Shown here one piece after another: positions 28,474 through 37,670 of a stretch of DNA of 64,000 nucleotides. The position numbers were made by a program, and so were the translations under genes. Below the pieces are notes generated by a model, which ran no database searches, was not told where the DNA came from, and was given only the letters and a program-made list of their open reading frames with translations. This stretch comes from Xylanibacter ruminicola (GTDB lineage Bacteria > Bacteroidota > Bacteroidia > Bacteroidales > Bacteroidaceae), in NCBI RefSeq assembly GCF_900107775.1, contig NZ_FNRF01000002.1:727518-791517 (forward strand), written 5' to 3'. Numbering within the stretch: the stretch's first letter is position 1; each line of letters starts with the position of its first letter.

Positions 28474-29064
28474 ATGCATTTCGAGAAAAAACTAAGGAGG
28501 AAGGAGGAAGGAGTTATCTTTTTCCTCCTTTTTCTATTTTGCGCCTGCCAGTCAGATGTTTATCAGATCAAGGGTTGCGCGCCCCAGCTTAAGGATGGCG
28601 ACACCGTAACGCTGGCATTCGAAGACCCGCCACAAAAGGTTCTGGGTCAGGCCATCATCAGTGGCGGCACCTTTAAGTTTGCCGGCACCACCGATACCAC
28701 GCTGTTCTGCCGTGCCTATCTCAACCGCCAGCAGCTCACCAGCTGCAGCTTCTTCCTCGAACCTGGCGAGATTACCATCGAGCTCAACCAGCACCCCCAC
28801 CCATCGCGCGTGTCGGGTACCGTGCTCAACAATCAGTGGCAGACGCTTAACGATACCGTGCAGAAGCTTGGCACCCAGCTCATCCGTCTGGCCCAGCTCT
28901 CCACCCGTACCAACGCCGCCCATCGCCAGCAGTTGCAGCAGCAGGTCGACAGTCTGCACCGCCGCATCAGCGATTGCATCACCCAAACCGGCCAGCGTAA
29001 CAGCAAGAATGTTTTAGGCCGCTACATCATCCAGAATTATAAAAAACCCGAGTTCAGAGATTGA
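28474..29064 (+). CDS. DUF4369-domain lipoprotein
   Basis: Protein of 196 residues. A charged N-terminus (KKLRRKEEG) precedes a hydrophobic stretch with lipobox-like LFCAC. Residues about 30-120 match the DUF4369 pattern (IKGCAPQLKDGDTVTL, GGTFKFAGTTD, FLEPGEITIEL), a beta-sandwich found ahead of thioredoxin domains in Bacteroidetes; here the thioredoxin part is absent. Probably periplasmic; function unknown. Its last codons form the left arm of the terminator. Confidence 0.8.
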   Translation: MHFEKKLRRKEEGVIFFLLFLFCACQSDVYQIKGCAPQLKDGDTVTLAFEDPPQKVLGQAIISGGTFKFAGTTDTTLFCRAYLNRQQLTSCSFFLEPGEITIELNQHPHPSRVSGTVLNNQWQTLNDTVQKLGTQLIRLAQLSTRTNAAHRQQLQQQVDSLHRRISDCITQTGQRNSKNVLGRYIIQNYKKPEFRD

Positions 29065-29080
29065 ACCCGGGTTCTTTTTT
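29045..29080 (+). terminator. terminator overlapping a stop codon
   Basis: Stem AACCCGAGTTC (29045-29055) / GAACCCGGGTT (29063-29073), one mismatch, then CTTTTTT. The stop codon TGA (29062-29064) lies at the base of the right arm, so termination signal and gene end are merged. Confidence 0.85.
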
Positions 29081-29098
29081 ATGCTTGTACCAATGTAA

Positions 29099-31678
29099 TT
29101 ACACGGTGTGTGCAGGCAGCTCCAGCCACTTAATGTAGCAGAAGTCCTGACGGTGAGGCAGCTCCTTATGCTTAGGATACATACGGATGGCGCTCTTGAA
29201 CTGTCCAGCCTGCTGTGGAGCCAGTGTAGCCTCAAAGATATAGTTGTTACCCTCGTGGCCCACCATCTTCAGTGGCTCGATCGAGAAGATACGCTCCTCG
29301 CCCTCCTTATTGATATGTACGTTCACCTTCTCGAGTGCCACAGCATCCTCCAGTCCCTGCTCGTCAATCACGTAGCGGATGGTGTACTTCTGTGCAGTCT
29401 CGATACCGGCAGCAGGATAATCCCACTCGGCGCTAACCACGTGGATAGCATCCCAGCGCTCAGCTACGGTCTCCTTCCACTGAGCCAGCTCCTTAGCCAG
29501 CTTGTTGTTGTCCTTGCTCAGAGCCTTAAAGCGCTTAGCCTGCTTGTTGTAGAACTTCTCGTAGTAGTCGTCAAGCTGGCGCTTCATGGTGTAGTGAGGA
29601 GCAATCTGAGCAATCGAGTTCTTGATGACCTTCACCCAACCCTTCGACAGGCCAGTCTTCTTATCCTTATCGTAGTACAATGGGATAATCTCGTTCTCCA
29701 GCAGGTGGTAGATGGTAGCAGCATCCAGGTTGTCCTGGTAGCCCTGGTTCTGGTAGGTACGCTTCTCGGTAAGAGCCCAACCGGCACCCTCACGATAGCC
29801 CTCAAGCCACCAACCGTCTTTTACTGAGAGGTTTACTACACCGTTCATCTCGGCCTTTTCGCCCGATGTACCCGATGCCTCCAGTGGACGTGTAGGTGTG
29901 TTCATCCAGATATCCACACCCGATACCAAGCGGCGGGCCAGCAGGAAGTCGTAGTCCTCCAGGAAGATGATTTTTCCTAAGAACTCGTCGCGCTGACTAA
30001 TCTCGTAGATGCGCTGGATCAAGCCCTGACCGGCACCATCAGCTGGGTGAGCCTTACCGGCAAACAGGAAGATTACTGGGTGCTCAGGATCGTTCACAAT
30101 CTTGCTCAAGCGCTCCAGGTTGGTAAACAGCAGGTGTGCACGCTTGTAAGTAGCAAAGCGGCGGCAGAAACCGATTACCAGTGCGTTAGGATTCATACCC
30201 TCGAGCAGTGAAACCACACGCGAAGGATCGCCCTGGTTCTTCAGCCACTTCTCGCGGAACTGCTCCTTGATATAGTCGAACAACTTGTTCTTCAGTGCCA
30301 TACGTGTAGCCCAAACCTCCTCGTCGGGACAGTTGTAGATACCGTGCCAGATCTCCTCGTTGCTCTGATCACTCATGTGCTTAGCATCAAAGTACTTGGC
30401 ATACACCTTACGCCACTCGGTAGCACACCATGTGGGGAAGTGAACACCGTTGGTAACATAACCCACGTGGTTCTCCTCGGGATAGTAGCCGGCCCAGATA
30501 GGTGCAAACATCTTCTGGCTTACCCAGCCGTGCAGCATTGATACACCGTTAACCTCCTGACAGGTGTTGCAGGCAAATGTACTCATGCAGAAACGCTCGC
30601 TGTGGTCGTTAGGATTGATACGACCCATGCCGATGAACTCGTCCCACGAGATACCCAGCTTCTGTGGGTAACCGCCCATGTACTTGCCAAACAGACCCTC
30701 GTCGAAGTAGTCGTGACCAGCAGGTACTGGTGTGTGAACGGTGTAGAGACCGCTGGCACGTACCAGCTCCAGAGCCTGGTTAAATGTCATACCCTCGTCG
30801 ATATAGTCGCACAGGCGCTGCAGGTTACACAGGGCAGCATGTCCCTCGTTACAGTGGTAGATATCCTTCTTAATGCCCAGCTTCTTCAGCAGCAGCATAC
30901 CACCGATACCCAGCAGAATCTCCTGCTTCAAGCGGTTCTCCCAGTCGCTACCATACAGGCTGTGGGTGATAGGCTTGTCAAACTCCGAGTTCATCTCGTT
31001 ATCAGTATCCAGCAGGTACAGCTTTACACGACCCACGTTTACACGCCAAACATAAGCGTGAACCTGGTAGTTGGTGTAAGGCACATCAATCACCATGGGG
31101 CTACCATCCTTGTCAAGCTGGCGCTCGATAGGCAGGTTGCTAAAGTTCTGTGCCTCGTAGTTGGCCACCTGCTGTCCCTCCATCGAGAGACTCTGTGTAA
31201 AGTAACCAAAACGGTACAGGAAACCAACGGCACACATATCCACGTTCGAGTCCGAAGCCTCTTTTACGTAGTCGCCGGCCAGCATACCCAGACCGCCCGA
31301 GTAGATCTTCAGGGCCGAGTGGATACCGTACTCCATACAGAAGTAAGCCACCGATGGGCGCTTCTTGTCGGGTTCTACATCGATATACTTACGGAACAAG
31401 GTGTAAACGCTCTTAATGCGCTTCATCAGCGCCTTATCCTTTACAATTTGCTCTTTACGGGCAAAACTCAGTCGCTCAAGCAGCATAACTGGGTTGTGTT
31501 TTACCTCATGATAAAGCTCAGGGTCCAGGTCGCGGAACAAGTCGCGAGCCTCGTAGTTCCATACCCACCACATGTTGTGGGCAATCTCGTCCAAACACTT
31601 CAGTTCTTCAGGAAGACTCGACTTCACGGTCAAATCCTTCCACATTGGAGCATTTGCATAATCAGCTTTAATTTTCAT
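29099..31678 (-). CDS. glgP: alpha-glucan (glycogen) phosphorylase
   Basis: Protein of 859 residues. The N-terminal ~120 residues match DUF3417 ([23 protein letters not shown]), followed by the GT35 phosphorylase core with [24 protein letters not shown] and the [11 protein letters not shown] pyridoxal-phosphate region. This is the TIGR02094-type short phosphorylase of many bacteria and archaea. It releases glucose 1-phosphate from glycogen. A C-terminal beta-rich extension (about 740-859) lies beyond the core. It follows glycogen synthase by about 40 nt and is likely cotranscribed. Confidence 0.92.
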   Translation of the reverse strand: MKIKADYANAPMWKDLTVKSSLPEELKCLDEIAHNMWWVWNYEARDLFRDLDPELYHEVKHNPVMLLERLSFARKEQIVKDKALMKRIKSVYTLFRKYIDVEPDKKRPSVAYFCMEYGIHSALKIYSGGLGMLAGDYVKEASDSNVDMCAVGFLYRFGYFTQSLSMEGQQVANYEAQNFSNLPIERQLDKDGSPMVIDVPYTNYQVHAYVWRVNVGRVKLYLLDTDNEMNSEFDKPITHSLYGSDWENRLKQEILLGIGGMLLLKKLGIKKDIYHCNEGHAALCNLQRLCDYIDEGMTFNQALELVRASGLYTVHTPVPAGHDYFDEGLFGKYMGGYPQKLGISWDEFIGMGRINPNDHSERFCMSTFACNTCQEVNGVSMLHGWVSQKMFAPIWAGYYPEENHVGYVTNGVHFPTWCATEWRKVYAKYFDAKHMSDQSNEEIWHGIYNCPDEEVWATRMALKNKLFDYIKEQFREKWLKNQGDPSRVVSLLEGMNPNALVIGFCRRFATYKRAHLLFTNLERLSKIVNDPEHPVIFLFAGKAHPADGAGQGLIQRIYEISQRDEFLGKIIFLEDYDFLLARRLVSGVDIWMNTPTRPLEASGTSGEKAEMNGVVNLSVKDGWWLEGYREGAGWALTEKRTYQNQGYQDNLDAATIYHLLENEIIPLYYDKDKKTGLSKGWVKVIKNSIAQIAPHYTMKRQLDDYYEKFYNKQAKRFKALSKDNNKLAKELAQWKETVAERWDAIHVVSAEWDYPAAGIETAQKYTIRYVIDEQGLEDAVALEKVNVHINKEGEERIFSIEPLKMVGHEGNNYIFEATLAPQQAGQFKSAIRMYPKHKELPHRQDFCYIKWLELPAHTV

Positions 31679-31717
31679 AATCTCTCAAATTTTTATTTGA
31701 ATTCTTCTTTAATCTTT

Positions 31718-33391
31718 CTATTTTTCCATTCTATCTTGTGCTTTGCGCAGCGCGATATCATACGCTTCGTAGTAGTACTCGATAAAGTGAGTCCAGAGAG
31801 CCTTCTCCGAGAGGGCTTCAGCATTCTTGCGGCAAGTCTCAATCTGCTTTTTAGTCATGTTCGAGAACTCAGCCACCGTATCCTTGATATTATCGGCCAC
31901 TTCGCTATAGTTGTAATCCGTGCGGTGAATCACCTTCACACCATCCTCCAGCTGTCCGTCGTGACCGAACACCGTGTTGGCCCACAGTCCGAATCCAGCC
32001 AGGTCGGTAGTGATACAAGGCACCTTAAAGGCTATTGCCTCAAGTGGGGTGTAACCCCAGGGCTCGTAGTACGATGGGTAGATGCACAGGTCGTTGCCCA
32101 GCACCACATCGTAGTATGTCATGTTCACGATACCATCATTACCGTCCAGATAGCAAGGCAGGAAAATCACCTTCACGTTCTCATCCTTACGGTTGTGCAT
32201 ATCGTAGTATTTCAGCATGCTCAGCACGTTGTCATGACTCATGTTGTGCAGCCAGTGCGTCACCATCGGCACCTCAAGAGGAGAATCAAACTTTAATGTT
32301 TCATGTTTCATGTTTAATCTCTCCTGCAAATCTTTACGAGGCTCTCCTACCCAACCGGGCACCTCGATAAATGCCACCACCTTCTTTTTCAGGTCACGAT
32401 CGCGCAGCAGTCGGTTCATAGCCTCAACAAACACGTCGATACCCTTATTGCGGAACTCGTATCGTCCCGAAGTCGAAATCAGCAGCGTGTCGTCGTCCAG
32501 CTCCTCGCCAAGCAGCGCATTAGCCACCTGCAGCATTTTTTTGCGAGCGGCCTTACGCTTGCGGGCAAAAGCCTGCGCTGTGCTGGGCACAAAACTATTA
32601 TCAAAACCATTTGGCAGCACCACGTCCACCGGCTTGTCAAGCAGCTCCACGCACTCCTTAGCCGTAATGTCGCTCACCGTGGTAAAGCAGTCGGCATAGT
32701 GGGCAGTCTGCTTCTCAATACTGTGTTTGCTCTGCATGTTCAGCTCACCAGCCATCTGGTCGCCGTTATAGGCAAACAGGTAGTCGTACAGCGGCTTCTG
32801 GTTGCCGGCAATCGATCGGCCAATGCTCGTAGCATGGGTCGTAAACACCGTACCAATCTGTGGCAGCTTGTTGTTCAGGTACAGCAGTCCCAGTCCGCAC
32901 ATCCACTCGTTAGCGTGGTATATCACCTTCTGTTCGGGCTTCAGGCTGTGCTTGTAGAAGCTCTCTACTACGAGAGCTGCAGCATACGAGAACATCGAAG
33001 CCTCATCATAGTCGCCATAGGCATGCAACGAATCCACCTGGTAGTGTTCCCACAACCAGCCGTAAATCTCGTTCTTCTTTTCGAAGTAAGGGTTAAAATC
33101 CACCAGGATAGCAATCGGTTCGCCGGGCACGGTCCATCTTCCCACTCTCACCTTCAGGCCCTGCTCTTTCGCAGCCCACTGCCACTCGGCCAGCAAGCTG
33201 TTGTCCTCCCTAAAGTAAGGGCTCTCCTGCTCTTTCCAGAAATCAGGACCAATAAATATGATTTTGTCTTTCAGAACCTGTTGCAAAGTTTTAGCACGTG
33301 TCGAAAGTACGGTATAGATACCGCCCACCTTGTTGCAAACCTCCCAACTCGACTCAAAAATATAATCAGGTGTAAATCGTTCCTTTGCCAT
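31718..33391 (-). CDS. glycogen synthase, GT3 family
   Basis: Protein of 557 residues, related to the eukaryotic GT3 type, not bacterial GlgA. It shows SSWEVCNKVGGIYTVLSTRA (the UDP-glucose/primer region), VFTTHATSIGRSIAG, VLPNGFD, and the C-terminal catalytic YYEPWGYTPLEAIAF. It extends alpha-1,4-glucan from a nucleotide sugar. Around residue 355 a short run NMKHETLKF interrupts an otherwise conserved stretch; the DNA there is low-complexity and could be a micro-insertion (see findings). Promoter TATCTTTGC lies 20-30 nt upstream. Confidence 0.9.
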   Translation of the reverse strand: MAKERFTPDYIFESSWEVCNKVGGIYTVLSTRAKTLQQVLKDKIIFIGPDFWKEQESPYFREDNSLLAEWQWAAKEQGLKVRVGRWTVPGEPIAILVDFNPYFEKKNEIYGWLWEHYQVDSLHAYGDYDEASMFSYAAALVVESFYKHSLKPEQKVIYHANEWMCGLGLLYLNNKLPQIGTVFTTHATSIGRSIAGNQKPLYDYLFAYNGDQMAGELNMQSKHSIEKQTAHYADCFTTVSDITAKECVELLDKPVDVVLPNGFDNSFVPSTAQAFARKRKAARKKMLQVANALLGEELDDDTLLISTSGRYEFRNKGIDVFVEAMNRLLRDRDLKKKVVAFIEVPGWVGEPRKDLQERLNMKHETLKFDSPLEVPMVTHWLHNMSHDNVLSMLKYYDMHNRKDENVKVIFLPCYLDGNDGIVNMTYYDVVLGNDLCIYPSYYEPWGYTPLEAIAFKVPCITTDLAGFGLWANTVFGHDGQLEDGVKVIHRTDYNYSEVADNIKDTVAEFSNMTKKQIETCRKNAEALSEKALWTHFIEYYYEAYDIALRKAQDRMEK

Positions 33392-33532
33392 GTTATACTA
33401 ACTAATTTGCTGCAAAGATAATTAAAAAATTATTAAATCACCAATCTTTTTGTTATTTTTTTCGGCGTAAACGTTTAAAAGATGATATAGATTAGTATCT
33501 TTGCGGTCTAAAAAACGTATAAGTGTTGTAAT

Positions 33533-33955
33533 ATGAACAAGTTAATAGTTTCAGCCCTGCTGTGTTTGGCCAGTATTACGGCCAGTGCGCAGAACACCCA
33601 AGGCCCCTTTCGCGCGTACCTTATAAATAAGGAACTTGATATTGTGATGCGTATTAATTTTTACCAACAAGATGTTACCGTTCCCGGTCAGGATTTGTTT
33701 GGCCAGGTGCCCGGCTATCTCAGTAAGCGTTTCAACTCGTTTGCCTGGGTCATCACCGATGCCGAGGTAAAGGGCCACAAGGCCACGCTGCAGATGATCA
33801 ACGATTACGGCAGCGAGGATCTCACCGCCACCCTCACCGCCAAGGGCGATTCAGTATTCATCCTCAAGCAAGAGTCAGGTAGCGCCCTCAAGGTGCCCTT
33901 CAAAGGTAAATGGCAAAAATTGCCCAAGACCATAGAGTTTAAACGTCAGAAATAA
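33533..33955 (+). CDS. secreted hypothetical protein
   Basis: Protein of 140 residues with a signal peptide (MNKLIVSALLCLASITASAQ). The mature part is beta-rich: RAYLINKELDIVMRINFYQ, DAEVKGHKATLQMI, LTATLTAKGDSVF. I do not recognise the family. Own promoter TATCTTTGC (near 33497-33505). Its last codons form one arm of the terminator. Confidence 0.75.
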   Translation: MNKLIVSALLCLASITASAQNTQGPFRAYLINKELDIVMRINFYQQDVTVPGQDLFGQVPGYLSKRFNSFAWVITDAEVKGHKATLQMINDYGSEDLTATLTAKGDSVFILKQESGSALKVPFKGKWQKLPKTIEFKRQK

Positions 33956-33970
33956 TTTTCTGACGTTTAA
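33939..33970. terminator. bidirectional terminator overlapping a stop codon
   Basis: Perfect 13-bp stem TTAAACGTCAGAA (33939-33951) / TTCTGACGTTTAA (33958-33970). The stop TAA lies in the loop. It can serve both the plus-strand secreted protein gene and the convergent lipoprotein gene. Confidence 0.8.
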
Positions 33971-33976
33971 TGTAAG

Positions 33977-34792
33977 TTATTCAACCTTTGTCATCTGGAA
34001 GGTGGCGATGTAGGTTGAGCCATCATCACGCATACGCAACGCCGTCCACTTCATCACCCCATCCTTGATGCTCTCAATCTCCCACCACTCGCGCAGCTCT
34101 TCACTGTCGGCCGTCTTCTTCCAGCGGGTGCAGAGCAAGATACCATCTACGAAATAGTTTGAAAGATAATCAGTGTCCGACTGCCATTGCCCCTCCACCT
34201 TACTATAATAGGCGTAGGTGCCGTCGGCTTTATACTCCCAACGGTGCAATTCGCCATCGGTGTGCTCGTCCTCAGTGCTAGTCACCTTGCCTTCCCATGT
34301 GCCAATAATATCATTCTCATAGTCGTTTGTCACACGTATATAGCGCTCTTTGTCGTAGATCTCATTTATTACCACATTACCGTCAACATAGACTTTCCAG
34401 TCAGACTTCAACATCATATCCTTATCAGTAATGGAGTAGATGGTTGTTTCCGTCACATGCGTAGTATGTTCATTTTCTTTCGCTCTAAGCGTTACATTCT
34501 TGCCTTTAATCGTAACCTCAGCCGACGCATGGTTGTTCCACGACTCGCTATAGTAGTCAGAAAGACTACCATACGCTTCCGTCGGCGACAAGAAAGTAAT
34601 GACTGCTTTCAAGTTAGTAGGACACGCCTGACCGTCCAGTTCGTCCACCATCCACTTGCCCATCAACTTTGTTGAAAGGTCGAGCTTGACGGGTTTGTCG
34701 TCATTCGATGTACATGATGTAAACACACTTGCGCCGCAAATGAGGGTGGCGACGAGCACCCAGTTCAAAATCTGCTTCATAAAGGTTTTCAT
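33977..34792 (-). CDS. lipoprotein with two lipocalin-like repeats
   Basis: Protein of 271 residues from ATG 34792 (MKTFMKQIL). Signal peptide with lipobox-like VFTSC. Two similar beta-rich units follow, one opening LMGKWMVDELDG and one IIGTWEGKVTS, each typical of Bacteroidetes lipocalin-like domains. Probably outer-membrane or surface-anchored, ligand unknown. Its -7 element TATATTTGC (minus, 34808-34816) leaves a leader of about 10 nt. Upstream is a divergent non-coding RNA. Confidence 0.8.
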   Translation of the reverse strand: MKTFMKQILNWVLVATLICGASVFTSCTSNDDKPVKLDLSTKLMGKWMVDELDGQACPTNLKAVITFLSPTEAYGSLSDYYSESWNNHASAEVTIKGKNVTLRAKENEHTTHVTETTIYSITDKDMMLKSDWKVYVDGNVVINEIYDKERYIRVTNDYENDIIGTWEGKVTSTEDEHTDGELHRWEYKADGTYAYYSKVEGQWQSDTDYLSNYFVDGILLCTRWKKTADSEELREWWEIESIKDGVMKWTALRMRDDGSTYIATFQMTKVE

Positions 34793-34892
34793 TAAATTGT
34801 TTGTTTGCAAATATACATAACAATTCAATATCTTCCAATTATTTTAGCTTTTTTTTTGCATTCTGACAAATTCTTATTACCTTTGCGGCGTA

Positions 34893-35027
34893 TTGTTAAA
34901 TGAATGGTTATAAAATTCATTTTAATGATTATGTTCATTCTATTTTCGCAGTGATGCGAGAAAGAATTGGGTTTTATTAGTAATAATTATCACAGAGGAA
35001 TCAGCAGCGATGCTCATTCCCCTTTTT
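34893..35027 (+). ncRNA. candidate small RNA, repeat family copy 1
   Basis: Begins after a clear -7 element TACCTTTGC (34878-34886). It carries an upstream hairpin TTCGCA-GTGA-TGCGAG (34945-34960) and ends with the family hairpin GAGGAAT-C-AGC-AGCGAT-GCT-C-ATTCCC (34995-35021) plus five T. No start codon gives a conserved peptide. It runs into the 3' end of the convergent small membrane-protein gene, whose stop is at 35031. Confidence 0.6.
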
Positions 35028-35030
35028 GTT

Positions 35031-35300
35031 TCATCTATCTTTATCCATATCTATAGAGGCAATGTAGTCATCATATGCATCCCGTTCTTCACGAGCAGCT
35101 CGATAACTTTCATCGTCACAAGTTTTATCATCCGGATTTTCAGGTGAATTACTTCCTCTAAAAATAGCGTCACCTTTGTATATTAGTAGAAATATTACAG
35201 CTCCTATATGCATAATTATCACAGCCCACCATGAAGTAATGGCAGCCAGCATCCATATTATGAAGGCATACAAAAGAACCCATGTAAGACAAGCTATCAT
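35031..35300 (-). CDS. small membrane protein
   Basis: Protein of 89 residues: two hydrophobic helices (about 2-18 and 22-42, rich in Trp and Ile) and a hydrophilic acidic tail with SYRAAREERDAYDDY. No family recognised; such small two-helix proteins can be toxins or membrane regulators, but nothing here proves it. Driven by the left-facing promoter TAATTTTGT of the divergent module at 35333-35414. Confidence 0.6.
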   Translation of the reverse strand: MIACLTWVLLYAFIIWMLAAITSWWAVIIMHIGAVIFLLIYKGDAIFRGSNSPENPDDKTCDDESYRAAREERDAYDDYIASIDMDKDR

Positions 35301-35332
35301 ACTCTGATAAGAATTAATCGTTTCTATTCCGT

Positions 35333-35414
35333 CACAAAATTAGCACAATTTTCGCAACCCACAAAATTTACAGTCATTTCTTTTGGTTCTCCACAGAAAA
35401 CTTTGTATCTTTGC
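35333..35414. promoter_or_regulatory. divergent promoter module, copy 1
   Basis: Left-facing TAATTTTGT (35333-35342) and right-facing TATCTTTGC (35406-35414) flank a partial palindrome TTTCGCAACCCACAAAA (35350-35366). The same layout occurs at 44.0, 46.2, 46.5, 47.1, 54.8 and probably 56.1 kb. Confidence 0.6.
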
Positions 35415-35419
35415 ACCCA

Positions 35420-35537
35420 GAAACATCAAGAGCAGTCGCCATTATGGCGGACTCGCCAACCGAACATTAGGATGTCACGGTGGCCAAGGTACGATGTGGA
35501 AGCAACATTATTATTCACTTCAAAATTATCCTAAGTT
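35420..35537 (+). promoter_or_regulatory. structured leader of the 85-residue gene
   Basis: About 120 nt between the promoter and ATG 35538. It contains hairpin AGTCGCCA-TTA-TGGCGGACT near 35434-35454 and a GGTGGCC-rich segment. No known riboswitch was recognised. Confidence 0.35.
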
Positions 35538-35795
35538 ATGCAACAGCACATTTATTACATCAAGTTTGCATTGCAATTTGCCGATATGCAAATCGCAGAG
35601 TTAGTTAACGTATTCAATTCTCAGGTAAATCTTCGAGGTTTCACTTCGATGCGCGCTTATCACGACGCAGCTCTAATCGATGAATTCCAACGTCGAGGTA
35701 TCGACACCACCTGCGTCCACGATGGCCACAGTATATCATTCGCCCAACCTATTGCTTATGATATAAGCCAGAATAAGTTAGTCCTTTTAAGCTAA
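35538..35795 (+). CDS. hypothetical 85-residue protein
   Basis: Opens MQQHIYYIKFALQFAD and contains a conserved-looking core NLRGFTSMRAYHDAALIDEFQRRGID and CVHDGHSISF. No signal peptide. Family not recognised. It is next to Vsr but on the opposite strand and convergent with it. Confidence 0.5.
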   Translation: MQQHIYYIKFALQFADMQIAELVNVFNSQVNLRGFTSMRAYHDAALIDEFQRRGIDTTCVHDGHSISFAQPIAYDISQNKLVLLS

Positions 35796-35810
35796 CACCT
35801 CTATAAATAA

Positions 35811-35851
35811 CCTCCGCCCCTATACTGTCTGCTCTGGTATAGAGGCAGAGG
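35811..35851. terminator. bidirectional terminator between the 85-residue gene and vsr
   Basis: Stem CCTCCGCCCCTATAC (35811-35825) / GTATAGAGGCAGAGG (35837-35851) with two mismatches. It separates the convergent genes. Confidence 0.7.
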
Positions 35852-35856
35852 ACTAT

Positions 35857-36426
35857 TTATTCTTCAGCTGCAATCAACAAGCTGTCACTCTCTTCTTCTA
35901 TTGCTGGGTATGCCACATTTCTCAGGCTGTGGTCCTGTAACCAGATGTGGTTCAGTGTAAAAGCCAATGAGTCAAGTGTTTCTTCCCGTTTCGATGGTTT
36001 TAGCTCACATTCCCAAACCGTAATGCAGTGCCATCCCATTTTAGCCAATTCACGCTGTTTTTCTTTATCCCGTTCTTTATTTCTGCGAATCTTCGCCACC
36101 CAGAATTCCCTGTTACTCTTCGGAATCTTACAGCACTCACTATTCTCAATGTTTAATGTAACATGTTCAATGTTTCGCTCGGCTTTGCCGCTTGGCTTGT
36201 CCAAGAATGTAACACCGTGTCCGTGCCAAAAGCATCCATTCACAAAAATACAAGTACGATATTTCCTAAGCACGATATCCGGCCTTCCAGGCAATCGTTT
36301 ATGGTTTAGCCGATAGCGGAATCCCCTACTCCACAACCCTTTTCGCACAATTATCTCAGGCTTCGTGTCTTTCCCACGAATCGCCGCCATATTCTTGTGC
36401 CTTTGTTCGGGAGATAGTTTGTCCAT
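35857..36426 (-). CDS. vsr: very short patch repair endonuclease
   Basis: Protein of 189 residues from ATG 36426 (MDKLSPEQRHKNMAAIRG). A GTG at 36435 would overlap the upstream stop as GTGA and is a possible coupled start. Motifs: GLWSRGFRYRLN, LPGRPDIVLRKYRTCIFVNGCFWHGH (catalytic Asp and metal/Zn His) and FWVAKIRRNKERD. It nicks next to T:G mismatches made by deamination of 5-methylcytosine, so it protects against the mutagenic effect of the neighbouring C5 methylase. The region after WHGH has about 15 extra residues encoded by low-complexity DNA. Last gene of the operon. Confidence 0.92.
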   Translation of the reverse strand: MDKLSPEQRHKNMAAIRGKDTKPEIIVRKGLWSRGFRYRLNHKRLPGRPDIVLRKYRTCIFVNGCFWHGHGVTFLDKPSGKAERNIEHVTLNIENSECCKIPKSNREFWVAKIRRNKERDKEKQRELAKMGWHCITVWECELKPSKREETLDSLAFTLNHIWLQDHSLRNVAYPAIEEESDSLLIAAEE

Positions 36427-36431
36427 TGTAT

Positions 36432-37208
36432 TCACACTTTATTGAAAATACAATCTCTATGCCATTCCAAGAATTCAGGATTAGGATGATATTTCTTTGG
36501 AGTAACAAGTTGCTTCCCTCGTATAGGTTCAAAGTATTTTGAGAAATACTCCTTTCCTACATTTGCCTCCAGTCGTTCAGAGAATAAAGCAGTTAAGTCG
36601 TTACCGAAACTCAGCAATCCTCGATCAAAAGCTTTGTCATAAAGAGAAGAAAGACATATTCCGTTTTCAGGATTCAGTCGTTCTTTTTTATCCTCAGACC
36701 AAGGTATTATGTGACTAGCCACAAGCAACTCGGGAATATCTATTCCAGACAAACCACACTTATTATCATAATTTACAAGCACAATCTGTCGGAACACATT
36801 CTGATTTACACGTGTCTTTACAATTCTATTTCGAGTTTCTCCAGACATTTCTTCTGGAATATCTTTCAAATCATCAGCAAACTTTGTTTCTACATCAGTT
36901 TGTTGATATTTAGCAAGAATTTTTTCACTCTCATACATTAGAGAATCTTTGTTCTCTGAAAACTCATCCCAGATAGGCTGGCACTGTTTTATTCCTCCAA
37001 CCATACCTTTAATACCCCTAGCCTGTAAAATAGGATCACATGATGCAAAATTGACTAACCTCAGGGCTATAGAGTTTGCACTCCTACCCATCAGGTTAGC
37101 CAATTCTATAATTTGTGCATTTCCTCTGTGCATTTTACCAAATGGCATTTTTAAATACAGATTGAATGCCAATATCAGTTCATCACGCGTCCAAATCTTC
37201 CGTTCCAT
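36432..37208 (-). CDS. HNH endonuclease (candidate restriction enzyme)
   Basis: Protein of 258 residues. N-terminal ~110 residues include a helical, possibly DNA-recognising part (TRDELILAFNLYLKMPFGKMHRGN). The C-terminal HNH_2-type nuclease contains CGLSG, LLVASHIIPW, NPENGICLSSLYDKAFD and a final GLLSF. It is likely the nuclease that cuts DNA unmodified by the methylase two genes upstream. Sits 6 nt from its upstream neighbour and overlaps or adjoins vsr. Confidence 0.85.
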   Translation of the reverse strand: MERKIWTRDELILAFNLYLKMPFGKMHRGNAQIIELANLMGRSANSIALRLVNFASCDPILQARGIKGMVGGIKQCQPIWDEFSENKDSLMYESEKILAKYQQTDVETKFADDLKDIPEEMSGETRNRIVKTRVNQNVFRQIVLVNYDNKCGLSGIDIPELLVASHIIPWSEDKKERLNPENGICLSSLYDKAFDRGLLSFGNDLTALFSERLEANVGKEYFSKYFEPIRGKQLVTPKKYHPNPEFLEWHRDCIFNKV

Positions 37209-37214
37209 AGTTTA

Positions 37215-37670
37215 TCATTTAGACAATAATTCTTTCAAAAAGATTTTTATCGGGTTCGATATTCCTGTATTAAAACATAACAATAGGTCAATATGTGACA
37301 TATTCAATATATATAAAGTTCCCTCCTTTGACACCATCAAGCATATATCATCAGGAGACGTTACAGGAATAATTTCAGCACCAAACCACATCCGTTTATC
37401 TCCTCTTTTTGTCGCCTTATAGACGGAAGAATGAATCACCTTTTCTTCTTTAAAAGTCAACAAATGCGCATCAATATATTTTTTTTCACCATTTTGCTGC
37501 ATAGAAAAATCGTGGATACCCTCTTCCTTTAGGAATTTATCAACAGATTTCGTAGCGTCAAATATATGATGAGACAAAATATTCTCTGTCATCAATACCA
37601 TAACAAAACGAACTCCCTTCTCCGTCAAGAATAATTCATTTTGACGTTCCAAATCTGTTAATACTCTCAT
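37215..37670 (-). CDS. hypothetical protein in the R-M operon
   Basis: Protein of 151 residues, not recognised. It begins MRVLTDLERQNELFLTEKGVRFVMV and contains IDAHLLTFKEEKVIHSS and MWFGAEIIPVTSPDDI, a mixed alpha/beta pattern. No nuclease motif is obvious. Its start overlaps the methylase stop as TAATG, so the two are translationally coupled and probably function together. Confidence 0.6.
   Translation of the reverse strand: MRVLTDLERQNELFLTEKGVRFVMVLMTENILSHHIFDATKSVDKFLKEEGIHDFSMQQNGEKKYIDAHLLTFKEEKVIHSSVYKATKRGDKRMWFGAEIIPVTSPDDICLMVSKEGTLYILNMSHIDLLLCFNTGISNPIKIFLKELLSK

Noticed and set aside
30602..32296. 564-residue open frame on the plus strand
   Set aside because: It spans the antisense of glycogen phosphorylase and synthase and the gap between them; no recognisable domain.
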